From Nocardia africana NBRC 100379 (lineage in GTDB: Bacteria > Actinomycetota > Actinomycetes > Mycobacteriales > Mycobacteriaceae), in NCBI RefSeq assembly GCF_001612635.1, contig NZ_BDAV01000013.1, positions 1-64,000 of the forward strand: a DNA stretch of 64,000 nucleotides. Direction: 5' to 3'. A program made the position numbers and the translations under genes. How positions within the stretch are numbered: position 1 is the first letter of the stretch; every line of letters starts with the position of its first letter. The notes below the pieces were generated by a model. It saw nothing but the letters and a program-made list of their open reading frames with translations. It had not been told where the DNA came from and made no database searches. Shown in pieces: positions 55,868-63,812 of the stretch.

Positions 55868-57724
55868 TCACAGCACCACCATCAAGATCGCGGCCAGCAC
55901 GACCAATCCGACCACGGCCTGGGCGTAATATTGATGAACCAGGCCGGTTTCCGGCCGCCGGGCCCATCGGCCCAGATCCCGTGCACCACTGGCGATCCCG
56001 TGAACAGCCCGCTCGACCGTCGACTCGACGCGGCGATCGAGCATTCGCGCGGTCGCTGTCGTCGCGGTGGCGCAGGCGTGCACGGCCTGGGCCAGCACGC
56101 GGTCGTCGAACCGGGCCAGTCCCCGCGCCACCGCGAATACGGGCGAGATAACGAACCGTTGTAGACCTCGCTCCAACCCGAGCCAATCCGCCAGAAAGGC
56201 AGGCGCAGGCAAATCGCCACGCCGCCGAAGCAGCAATGCCACGGCAGCGACCATCAGGACCGAAATCCCGCCGGACACCGACAGTTCCCATACCGGGATG
56301 ACAGGTGAGCCCTCTGGTGCGACCACTGCGGCGAAACGATCACGCACTGCCGGCACCATCGCGCTCCCTCCGGCCAGCGCTGCCGCCGCCAGCACGACCA
56401 GCGCCAGCCGTTGTGTTATCCGCACTCGCCTGGTACCTGGTTCCTCCCTATCCCAGCGACTTTCGGTATCGCCGGCGCGAGACGACCACACCAGCACCAG
56501 CGCTCGCCCGGCATACACCGCGCCGAGCACCGCTGCGACGTACCCGACGAGATAGAGCGCGGTCGACGACTCTCGGGCCGCCGCGAGAACCGCATCCTTG
56601 GACGGCCACAGTGCAAACGGGGGCACTCCCGCCAAGCTGAGTGCGCCGGCGGTAAAGCACAGTCCCACAACGGGATAGGTTCGTGCCGAACCACGCAGAC
56701 CGGTGAGATCCTTGGTGCCCAATGCGGTCAGCCACGCGCCCGCGCAGAGGAACAGCAGACTCTTCGTCACCGCATGCGCCACCAGATGCCCGGACCCGGC
56801 CGCCACTCCCCCGGCACCCGCTGCGAGCACCATCAACCCGACCTGCGCACAGGTCGACGCGGCCAGCAGCTGTTTGAGGTCGCGCTGACAGACCGCCACC
56901 GCACCGAGTGCCACGGCGGTGAGCGCACCCACCCACGCGACCACCGGACCTGCCCAGTCGGTCGCGGCCAGCAGCGGATGCAGACGCAATAACAGATACG
57001 CGCCGGCCGCGACCATCGTGGCCGAATGCAGCAGCGCCGAAACAGGACTGGGACCGGCCATCGCACGCGACAACCAGAAGCTGAACGGCAACTGCGCCGA
57101 CTTCCCCAGGGCCGCAAGCACAATCCCAGCAGTGGCCGCATCACGCCATCCGGCGGGTAGGGCAGGCATAGAACCGAGTTGGAGCGCGCCCGCCCCACCG
57201 GCCAAGGTGGCACCGGCGGCCAGATACATGCCGAGATCTCCGGTGCGGGTGGTTAGAAAGGCCACGAGGCCAGAGGAGGCCCGATAGTTGTCCTGCCAAT
57301 GGAATCCGATCAGCGCATACGATGCCGCGCCCATCAGTTCCCACGCCATCAGCAGGGCGGGCAGGGTTTGCGCGGTCACGGTGGTCAGCATTGCGGCGGC
57401 GAACAGCAGCATCAGCCCGAAGAACCGCGCCCGCGGTTCGTCGGGCGCCAAATCTCCTGCGACGAACAGCAATACGGCAGTCACGATCGCGGCGACGGTC
57501 ACGATCATCACCGCGGACAGGCCGTCCACCGCCAGATCGAAGGAAATGCCCGACAGCATCGGGAGCGAACTACTCGGGCGCGCAATGGCATTCACGACGG
57601 CGAGCGTCGTCGCGGCGACAGCCGTCAGGACACCTGCCCCCGCAGCCCATCGATCCGCACGTCGCCCGCACACGGCAAGTGCCGCTCCCACCAGCGCCGG
57701 TAACGCGATCATCGACCACAGCAC
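55868..57724 (-). CDS. nuoL: Complex I-like membrane subunit NuoL
   Basis: 618 residues, the distal antiporter-like subunit. The channel residues look intact: Glu129 (LLMAWELMGAASYALIGFHW), Lys208 (LGKSAQLPFSFWL) and Lys321 (AHAVTKSLLFLCAG), plus the conserved HSATMVAAGAYLLLR. A C-terminal amphipathic region and final helix (AVVGLVVLAAILMVVL) are present. This suggests retained ion translocation. Confidence 0.95.
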   Translation of the reverse strand: MLWSMIALPALVGAALAVCGRRADRWAAGAGVLTAVAATTLAVVNAIARPSSSLPMLSGISFDLAVDGLSAVMIVTVAAIVTAVLLFVAGDLAPDEPRARFFGLMLLFAAAMLTTVTAQTLPALLMAWELMGAASYALIGFHWQDNYRASSGLVAFLTTRTGDLGMYLAAGATLAGGAGALQLGSMPALPAGWRDAATAGIVLAALGKSAQLPFSFWLSRAMAGPSPVSALLHSATMVAAGAYLLLRLHPLLAATDWAGPVVAWVGALTAVALGAVAVCQRDLKQLLAASTCAQVGLMVLAAGAGGVAAGSGHLVAHAVTKSLLFLCAGAWLTALGTKDLTGLRGSARTYPVVGLCFTAGALSLAGVPPFALWPSKDAVLAAARESSTALYLVGYVAAVLGAVYAGRALVLVWSSRAGDTESRWDREEPGTRRVRITQRLALVVLAAAALAGGSAMVPAVRDRFAAVVAPEGSPVIPVWELSVSGGISVLMVAAVALLLRRRGDLPAPAFLADWLGLERGLQRFVISPVFAVARGLARFDDRVLAQAVHACATATTATARMLDRRVESTVERAVHGIASGARDLGRWARRPETGLVHQYYAQAVVGLVVLAAILMVVL

Positions 57725-57726
57725 GG

Positions 57727-58029
57727 TCAGCCCTTCAGGTCCGCGGCCGCGTCGACCATATCGACATCACGAGCCCGGAAGATCGCGGTGGTCACGGCGA
57801 ATCCGGCCGCCATCTCCACCGCCATCGCGGTCACCGCCACCACCACGAGGACCTGTGCGTCCGCCGAGGGCCACACGAAATACCAGAACGCCACCGCCGC
57901 CACGATGACCGCGTTGATCATCAGCTCGAGCCCCATCATGACCATCACGATCGACTGCTGCGACAGCACACCGAACAGGCCGACACTGAACAACGCCGCG
58001 GCGAGAACGAGGTATTCGGGCAGATTCAT
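57727..58029 (-). CDS. nuoK: Complex I-like membrane subunit NuoK
   Basis: 100 residues with three helices. Both membrane glutamates are kept (Glu35 in MMGLELMINA, Glu72 in AMAVEMAAGFA) and the C-terminus ends DLKG as usual. Overlaps nuoJ by 4 bases. Confidence 0.94.
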   Translation of the reverse strand: MNLPEYLVLAAALFSVGLFGVLSQQSIVMVMMGLELMINAVIVAAVAFWYFVWPSADAQVLVVVAVTAMAVEMAAGFAVTTAIFRARDVDMVDAAADLKG

Positions 58030-58589
58030 CGGCCGACACCCCCCTCGACGGGGTCATCCGGTGTTCGTCGACTCAGGTCGTCGCCGTAACGGTCGTAGCG
58101 GCCACGGTGGGTCGCCAGCACGACTGTCGCGACGATGGTGGCGAACAGCACCAGCCCGACGATGATCATCACCAGCATCTTCGGCCCCATGAGGGCTTCA
58201 CCGAGGGCCCGCGTGGGATCGGCCGACCGGGCGGCAGTGCGCTCGGGCCAATCCACGAAAAAGGCGATACCGGCCAGGGCGGCGAACACCGCCGCCGAGA
58301 TGCCAAGAGCGGCTTTCTGGTTGTGCACCATCGTCATCGGCATCAGACCGGCCGGATTCATCATGTACATCACCATGAAGACCACCATGATGACCATCTC
58401 CATGATCATCATCAGCGCGACCAGCACTCCGAGATAGTCGAGGTCGACGAGGAATACGGTGCCCGCGACGAACAGGAACGACACCAGCAGCGCGAACGTC
58501 GCGCGGGCCATCGAATCGACCCGGAACACCGCGATCCCGGAGGCCACGGCGCCCGCCGCGCATATCCAGAACAGCACCTGCTGCCACAT
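58026..58589 (-). CDS. nuoJ: Complex I-like subunit NuoJ, unusually Met-rich
   Basis: 187 residues and five helices. The third helix, normally a YxGAVMVLF pi-bulge helix, reads ALMMIMEMVIMVVFMVMYMM; with the following loop (NPAGLMPMTMVH) it holds 12 Met between residues 60 and 87. Such Met clusters are typical of copper-handling membrane proteins and are not usual in NuoJ. It keeps the gene order and overlap with nuoK. Confidence 0.88.
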   Translation of the reverse strand: MWQQVLFWICAAGAVASGIAVFRVDSMARATFALLVSFLFVAGTVFLVDLDYLGVLVALMMIMEMVIMVVFMVMYMMNPAGLMPMTMVHNQKAALGISAAVFAALAGIAFFVDWPERTAARSADPTRALGEALMGPKMLVMIIVGLVLFATIVATVVLATHRGRYDRYGDDLSRRTPDDPVEGGVGR

Positions 58590-58604
58590 TGCCGCACCTC
58601 CCTT

Positions 58605-59525
58605 TCAGCGGATGACCACGATCGAAACCACCAGCGCCTGCAGCAATGTGAGCGGCAACAGGGCCACCCAGGCGACTTCCATGTAGCGCGACATCCGGAC
58701 CGTCGGCCACCGGTGTCCCAGCCACATCAGCACACCCAGCACCGCCACGGTCTTGATCGACACCCACAGCCACGACGGAAGCAACGGACCCGACCCACCG
58801 CCGAGAAACAACGGCACCGCCATCGCCGCGGCAGCCACGAACAACACCCGGCGTCCGGCAACCAGCAGCAGCCGATCGATCCCGGACAACTCAGCCAGCA
58901 CACCGCCGGAAATATCACGCCCGGTCGCAGCATCGAACGGCCTGCTGAACGACATCGCCGGAACCGACAGCAGATACACGATGAAAGCGACCGGCATGAT
59001 GACGACGAACCAACGGTCCTGTTGTGCGGCAACAATATCGGTGACCCGCAGCGATCCGGCTCCGATCGCGGCGCACGTCAACGCGAACATATGCGGCAAC
59101 TCATACGCCAGCCCCTGCGCCACGAAGCGATAGCCCCCGACGAGCGAGAACGCCGAGTTCGCGCCCCAGCCGGCCAGCCACACCGCGGCCCAGGCCACGA
59201 CCTCCAGCGTGTTGAACCACACCAGCGACACCGAATTGTCCAGCACCACAACATCACCCAGCGGAACCAAGGCCGCCGCAGCCATCCCGGCGATCAGCAG
59301 GACGAGGCCGGAGCTGCGCCACAGCAGAGTGTCGGCGCCCACGATGCGCCGACGCTGCTGCACAATCAGCAGCGCGGTCGAGCGCAGCGGGCCCAGGGCT
59401 GCGTCGACAGGTGCTCCGGCGGCCCTCGCCCGCCACGCGGCATCCACCATCGCGAAGCCTGTCGCTACCACGGCGACGATCACCGGTAGCAACACCGCCA
59501 ACCACGAAGGGGCCGACTCAACCAT
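58605..59525 (-). CDS. nuoH: Complex I-like subunit NuoH with degenerate quinone-site loops
   Basis: 306 residues from the ATG at 59525, which overlaps the upstream stop by 8 bases. Recognisable NuoH features are GWGANSAFSLVGGYRFVAQG and AYELPHMFAL (Glu142). The first loop signature (GPxRVGPxGxxQ...KL) is absent (APVDAALGPLRSTALL instead), and the PFDLPEAESELVAGY..EYSG loop is replaced by PFDAATGRDISGGVLAELSG. The quinone-binding chemistry is therefore probably altered. Confidence 0.88.
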   Translation of the reverse strand: MVESAPSWLAVLLPVIVAVVATGFAMVDAAWRARAAGAPVDAALGPLRSTALLIVQQRRRIVGADTLLWRSSGLVLLIAGMAAAALVPLGDVVVLDNSVSLVWFNTLEVVAWAAVWLAGWGANSAFSLVGGYRFVAQGLAYELPHMFALTCAAIGAGSLRVTDIVAAQQDRWFVVIMPVAFIVYLLSVPAMSFSRPFDAATGRDISGGVLAELSGIDRLLLVAGRRVLFVAAAAMAVPLFLGGGSGPLLPSWLWVSIKTVAVLGVLMWLGHRWPTVRMSRYMEVAWVALLPLTLLQALVVSIVVIR

Positions 59526-61320
59526 GCACTGCTCCCGTCGAATTCGACGACCAGGCCAGCAACTCCACATCCGGGGCGAGGCTTGCGACGATCAGGCGCG
59601 CTTCCGCCAGTTCCGCACCACGCAGCAGATCCGGCAAGCTGTCGACGATCCATCGCGCACACGCGACACGCTCCGCCACGTATTCGCCTGGCTTCAAAGC
59701 AGTTTCGCCGTCCGAATCGGCGTCCACGATGTCGTGAATCCACCGCAGCAGCCGAGAATGAGCGTCGCCGGCGATTTCGGTGGGAACCTCCGGCCCCTCG
59801 GCGATATGCCCGACCCGACGCAGCGACCACCGAAGCATCGACGATACCGTAACCTGCCGCGCCCAGCGATTCAGCCGGGCCGGAAAATCTTCTGGTGCAT
59901 CCTCGATCAGCAGCTCGTCACGAAGTCGACAGGCGACAGTGGCTTTATCGTCCCAGCCGGCCACCGCCAGCAGCGCGGCCGCAGCATCCAAACGCCGTGC
60001 TGCCGAGTATCTTTCACCATCACCCACGGTCACTGGCTCACCTGCAGATGCGCGCAGCCACGGACGAACCCAAAACGGGTCGGCATGGGCGGGCGGATCG
60101 AGCAGCGACACGACCACCTCATCGATGACGTCGCCCTGCATCGTCGTGGTGAGCGCCAATCCGGCCGGCCAGAACACCGAAACCGGCCCCAGTGGCAGCG
60201 TCAGCACATCCAGCATCAGCCCGTCACGGTCGGGCGCACGATCGGCCATCACGAGCCCGCCGGGTAGTTCCATCCCCATGTCGTGTCCGTGATGTCCGTG
60301 CCCACCGTGACCCCCGTGCCCACCGTTATCCCCGTGCGCACTGTGGTGGTCGTGTCCGCCGTGATGCTCGTGCCCATCGCAGTGCTCGTTGTCACTTCCC
60401 CCGTGCTCCATTCCCATATGGCTTGCCGACTCACCACCATGACTCATGCGATCGGCATGGTCAGGGCCGTGGGCATTGTGATGAGGTGCACCGCTCGCGT
60501 CCGGATCCTCGTGGCCGGCATCTCCATGGGCAGCCGGGCGCGGCCCGTGATCAGCGCCGGAGTGGCCGTGCACGCGGCCTTCTCCTGCCTGGCCCATGTC
60601 GCGATCATGCGATCGGTTGTCGTGCGGGTTGCCGCCAGGATTTACCCAATCGTCATCGCTACTCGCGGCTGCTGAGTCATCCCGCGGCGCTTCAGCTTCG
60701 GCGTCCATGGACGACGGTGCAGTATGGTGGTGCTGCTCGGTATGCTGGGAGTGGGTCTCATCACCCAGGCCGGGCACATCAGGTGGCATTCCGTGTTCGT
60801 GTGCCATGTGCTCGTGATGGCCAGAGTCGCCGTCATGGCCGGAAGCAGAACTGGTGCCGTAGTAGTGCCCGCCCGCCTCATCCGAATCCTCATGGCCGGC
60901 AGGGTGGCGCGCGGACTCGTGATCGCCATGGGCTGGGCTCGCCCCACCGCCGGCGCCCCCGTGTCCGTGGTGGCTCGAAACGTGGAGTTCGGCATCGGCG
61001 TTCGCTTGTCCTGAGTCGGTCGACCGCATTCGGCGCACCGCAGCCGTCAGTTTCGCCTCGACGTCATCGCCTTCTGCGATGTCTACCCGCGCGTGCGGTT
61101 CGGGCACGGTGGCCATCAGTCGCAGGAGGTAAGCCTCGAAATCCGCTGCGGCCGTTCCCGCGACGATCACCAGGTTGGCCGCCGCGGGGTTTTGCGCTGC
61201 GCGCCAGCCGTTCTCGCGGACGACCCGCTCGACGGCGAGCCGAGCTCCGGTCCCGCCCGGCACCGTCACGATCAGCGGCACAATCGCCGCCCGCTTCCGC
61301 AGCCACGCACTCAGACCCAT
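59518..61320 (-). CDS. 600-residue His-rich protein: NuoB-like and NuoD-like remnants joined by a His-rich linker
   Basis: The start is the ATG at 61320, which overlaps the nuoA stop by 10 bases; the longer upstream frame runs through nuoA in a wrong frame. Residues 1-100 resemble NuoB: LIVTVPGGTG and ANLVIVAGTAAADFEAYLLR, MATVPEPHARVDIAEG, but with no cysteine, so no Fe-S cluster N2 site. Residues 113-347 contain about 48 His with Gly, Asp and Met. Residues 350-600 start like NuoD/hydrogenase large subunits (MLDVLTLPLGPVSVFWPAGL, TTTMQGDVIDEVVVS) and later have GDAHSRLLRWIHDIVDADSD. It takes the place of nuoB-G in the operon. A soluble, metal-binding cap on the membrane arm is inferred. Confidence 0.8.
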   Translation of the reverse strand: MGLSAWLRKRAAIVPLIVTVPGGTGARLAVERVVRENGWRAAQNPAAANLVIVAGTAAADFEAYLLRLMATVPEPHARVDIAEGDDVEAKLTAAVRRMRSTDSGQANADAELHVSSHHGHGGAGGGASPAHGDHESARHPAGHEDSDEAGGHYYGTSSASGHDGDSGHHEHMAHEHGMPPDVPGLGDETHSQHTEQHHHTAPSSMDAEAEAPRDDSAAASSDDDWVNPGGNPHDNRSHDRDMGQAGEGRVHGHSGADHGPRPAAHGDAGHEDPDASGAPHHNAHGPDHADRMSHGGESASHMGMEHGGSDNEHCDGHEHHGGHDHHSAHGDNGGHGGHGGHGHHGHDMGMELPGGLVMADRAPDRDGLMLDVLTLPLGPVSVFWPAGLALTTTMQGDVIDEVVVSLLDPPAHADPFWVRPWLRASAGEPVTVGDGERYSAARRLDAAAALLAVAGWDDKATVACRLRDELLIEDAPEDFPARLNRWARQVTVSSMLRWSLRRVGHIAEGPEVPTEIAGDAHSRLLRWIHDIVDADSDGETALKPGEYVAERVACARWIVDSLPDLLRGAELAEARLIVASLAPDVELLAWSSNSTGAVHG

Positions 61321-61652
61321 CGCAGCGCACCCTCTCGCCACGCGTAGAGGACTCCGATCATGAGCACGGCAAGGAATCCGAACATCTCGATCACCGCGGT
61401 GGCGCCGATGTCGGCGACGACGACAGCCCACGGATACATAAATGCCATCTCCATGTCGAAAGCCAGGAAGACCATCGTGATCGCATACCAGCGAACGTGA
61501 TAGCGCGAGACCGCGTGCTCGACGGGGGCCGCTCCGGAGAGGAACGGCTTGATCTCGGTCGCGATCGGCACGGTCCGGCACACGCGTGCCGCGGCGTGGA
61601 TAACCGCGATCGAAGCACCCATGACACCCAGCAACACCAGCAGATTCACCAC
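61311..61652 (-). CDS. nuoA: Complex I-like subunit NuoA
   Basis: 113 residues from a GTG at 61652, with GGGAGGAGG nine bases upstream; the longer frame is not needed. Three helices. The core motif RWYAITMVFLAFDMEMAFMY (Asp and Glu retained) and WREGALRW are typical; the loop PYESG is changed to PFLSG. First gene of the operon, 187 bases after a BlaI-like palindrome. Confidence 0.92.
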   Translation of the reverse strand: MVNLLVLLGVMGASIAVIHAAARVCRTVPIATEIKPFLSGAAPVEHAVSRYHVRWYAITMVFLAFDMEMAFMYPWAVVVADIGATAVIEMFGFLAVLMIGVLYAWREGALRWV

Positions 61653-61838
61653 GACGACCACCTCCTCCCTTGCCTCGCGGCGACGATGCTGTCTCGCCAC
61701 GTCTTTCGGTGGCACAACGCACCATCGGACCATATACGGCTACCCGGTAGTGGTAAATACCAGAGAACCCGCCGCTTGATGACCAGCAAAGCTACCTCTC
61801 GGCAATCCAAATTCCGGTCCACTACCCGCCCCGTAAAC

Positions 61839-61855
61839 TACTATGTTGGATAGTA
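61839..61855. promoter_or_regulatory. BlaI-like palindrome between nuoA and the L,D-transpeptidase
   Basis: TACTAT-GTTGG-ATAGTA is a perfect 6-bp-arm inverted repeat in the divergent region, 53 bases upstream of the transpeptidase start and 187 bases upstream of nuoA. It is nearly identical to the site at 63645. Confidence 0.7.
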
Positions 61856-61907
61856 AGAAAGGGTTGCGCCGCGCCGTCGCCCAGCAGCGAGAAGTCGAGG
61901 AGTGCCC

Positions 61908-63131
61908 ATGTCCGGTCCGCGTTATCGGCTATTTGCCGCCGCAGCCCTCGCCCTGGTCTCCGCCCTCACTATTTCGGCATGTTCGTCCTCCTCCCAGTCG
62001 AGCGGCGGCGGATCGGCGGCCACACCCGCACCCGCAGCCATTTCGATCACCCCCGGCCAGGGCACCCGAGACGTCGATCCCTCGGCTCGGGTCCAGGTGA
62101 GCACGAGCGACGGGGTGCTGTCGTCGGTGACCATGACGAACGAGCAGGGCAAGGCCATCGACGGGATCATGACGCCGGACAAGACCGAATGGAAACCGGC
62201 CGTTCCGCTCGGCTACGGACGGACCTACACCGTGCGCGCGGAAGGGATCAGTGTCGCCGGACCCACGGGACCGGTCACATCGTCGTTCTCTACGCTCACC
62301 CCGCGCAATCAGACGACGGTGTACCTCACCACGACCGGCGGCCAGCCTCTGGCCGACGGCGGGACCTACGGCGTCGGCACCGTGATCGTCGCACACTTCG
62401 ACGAGGACATTCCCGACCGCGCGGCCGCGGAGAAGCGGCTGACTGTCACCACAGATCCGGCCGTCGACGGCGCCTGGTACTGGGTCGACAACCGCAACGC
62501 GCACTGGCGTCCGCGCGAGTACTACCGGCCCGGCACCAAGGTGACCGTCTCGGCGAGGATCTACGGCGCGGAGCTGGGCCAGGGCCTGTTCGGGCAGGAA
62601 GACAGCTCCACGACGTTCACCATCGGCCCGTCGCACGTCTCCATCGCCGACGACAACACCAAGCAGGTGCAGGTGTTCGAGAACGGGCAACTGGTGCGCA
62701 CCATGCCCACCTCCATGGGCATGGGGGGCAGTGAGGTCATCGCCGGCAAGACGATCACGTTCTGGACCCAGCCCGGGGTCTACACCGTGATGGGCAAGGC
62801 CAACCCCGTCATCATGGACTCCTCCACCTACGGACTGCCGGTGAATTCGCGACTAGGCTACAAGGAAGCCATCAACTGGGCCACTCAGATCAGCACCGAT
62901 GGCATCTACCTGCACCAACTCGACTCCACCGTGTGGGCGCAAGGCAATACCGACACCTCACACGGCTGCCTGAATCTGAATCTCGACAACGCGCAGTGGT
63001 TCTACAACTTCTCCATACCCGGCGATGTCGTCGAAATCCGCAATACGGGCGGCGCACCCCTCGAGGTCTGGCAGAACGGCGACTGGAGCGTGCCGTGGGA
63101 TCAGTGGCAACAGGGCAGCGCGCTGCGCTGA
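61908..63131 (+). CDS. L,D-transpeptidase lipoprotein (YkuD fold with Ig-like domains)
   Basis: 407 residues from the ATG at 61908 (CGAGGA upstream). It has a lipoprotein signal (LALVSALTISAC), a Ser/Ala-rich linker, two Ig-like domains and a C-terminal YkuD domain with GIYLHQL...SHGCLNLN, giving His352 and nucleophile Cys354. It makes 3-3 cross-links in peptidoglycan, which most beta-lactams do not block. The architecture matches mycobacterial Ldt enzymes. A BlaI-like operator precedes it. Confidence 0.93.
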   Translation: MSGPRYRLFAAAALALVSALTISACSSSSQSSGGGSAATPAPAAISITPGQGTRDVDPSARVQVSTSDGVLSSVTMTNEQGKAIDGIMTPDKTEWKPAVPLGYGRTYTVRAEGISVAGPTGPVTSSFSTLTPRNQTTVYLTTTGGQPLADGGTYGVGTVIVAHFDEDIPDRAAAEKRLTVTTDPAVDGAWYWVDNRNAHWRPREYYRPGTKVTVSARIYGAELGQGLFGQEDSSTTFTIGPSHVSIADDNTKQVQVFENGQLVRTMPTSMGMGGSEVIAGKTITFWTQPGVYTVMGKANPVIMDSSTYGLPVNSRLGYKEAINWATQISTDGIYLHQLDSTVWAQGNTDTSHGCLNLNLDNAQWFYNFSIPGDVVEIRNTGGAPLEVWQNGDWSVPWDQWQQGSALR

Positions 63132-63151
63132 AGACTAAGCCCGGCGGCGTC

Positions 63152-63598
63152 TCACCGCGTCGCAGCCGCCGGAACTCCACACGATCGCTCCCCGCGCAGG
63201 CGCCGCACCAACGCCCAGCCGAGCAAGGCCAGCGACCCTACCGCGAGTATCGGCTGCACCGGCGCCCACAACGTCAACGCTCCACTGACGCCGATAATGG
63301 CGACCACGAGCTTGTTACATACCGGGCACCCCACGGCAAACGCGGACAACAGATTCGCCCACGCCCCTGCCGTGGGAGCCTTGGCCGACAGCGGACTGCG
63401 CACGTACGTCGCCATGATCAGGCCACTGAGGATCGCCGTCGCGAGCCACACCGGGTAGTTCCACCACAGCACCGGCGTCATCCGGGTATAGAACGGCGTC
63501 GATATCACCCCGGTCGGAACGCCCACGACCACGGCCGCGAGTACCGCAACCCCGAGCGCTACTACCCAGCGCCGCAACTTCCACTGAGAGATCGTCAC
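63152..63598 (-). CDS. Membrane protein with GCPVCNK motif
   Basis: 148 residues, about four helices. A CxxC in the membrane (FAVGCPVCNKLVVAIIGVSG) is followed by APVQPILAVGSLALLGWALV. The motif could be a thiol redox or metal site. Similar actinobacterial proteins are unnamed. It converges with the transpeptidase gene, and a BlaI-like palindrome lies 47 bases upstream. Confidence 0.7.
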   Translation of the reverse strand: MTISQWKLRRWVVALGVAVLAAVVVGVPTGVISTPFYTRMTPVLWWNYPVWLATAILSGLIMATYVRSPLSAKAPTAGAWANLLSAFAVGCPVCNKLVVAIIGVSGALTLWAPVQPILAVGSLALLGWALVRRLRGERSCGVPAAATR

Positions 63599-63644
63599 AG
63601 ATCAGCACCCCTTCTCGGACGCTTGCCGAATGTCCTCAGCAAAT

Positions 63645-63661
63645 TACTAACTCGAATAGTA
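63645..63661 (-). promoter_or_regulatory. BlaI-like palindrome upstream of the GCPVCNK membrane protein
   Basis: TACTAA-CTCGA-ATAGTA, same length and half-sites as the one at 61839 apart from one base. Confidence 0.65.
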
Positions 63662-63699
63662 GTTCAGGGCTTGGCGGCCATCGACAAGCCATGTACCTT

Positions 63700-63722
63700 C
63701 TACGTACGTAGGTAGATAGTAG
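63700..63722 (+). promoter_or_regulatory. Palindrome with TAGTAG half-sites upstream of the His/Gly-rich secreted protein
   Basis: CTACGTACGTAG is a perfect 12-bp palindrome (63700-63711), followed by GTAGATAGTAG. It lies about 90 bases before the ATG at 63813. Confidence 0.5.
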
Positions 63723-63812
63723 ATAGACCGCCCCGCTCGTGGATCGTGTTACGCCACAACACTTGCGCGGCCCGCAACCTGCCGTTCCCGGCAGAAAGGA
63801 TCGATCCGACCA

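Noticed and set aside
60249-60990. Short tandem repeats that might be a CRISPR array
   Set aside because: The periodicity comes from codons for His, Gly and Asp; there are no constant repeats with variable spacers.
61321-61725. Upstream extension of the His-rich gene to a 735-codon frame
   Set aside because: The first 135 codons run through nuoA in a different frame and are Arg-rich shadow; the ATG at 61320 overlapping the nuoA stop is a better start.
60192-61853. 553-codon plus-strand frame
   Set aside because: Antisense of the His-rich gene and nuoA, an artefact of repeated His/Gly codons.
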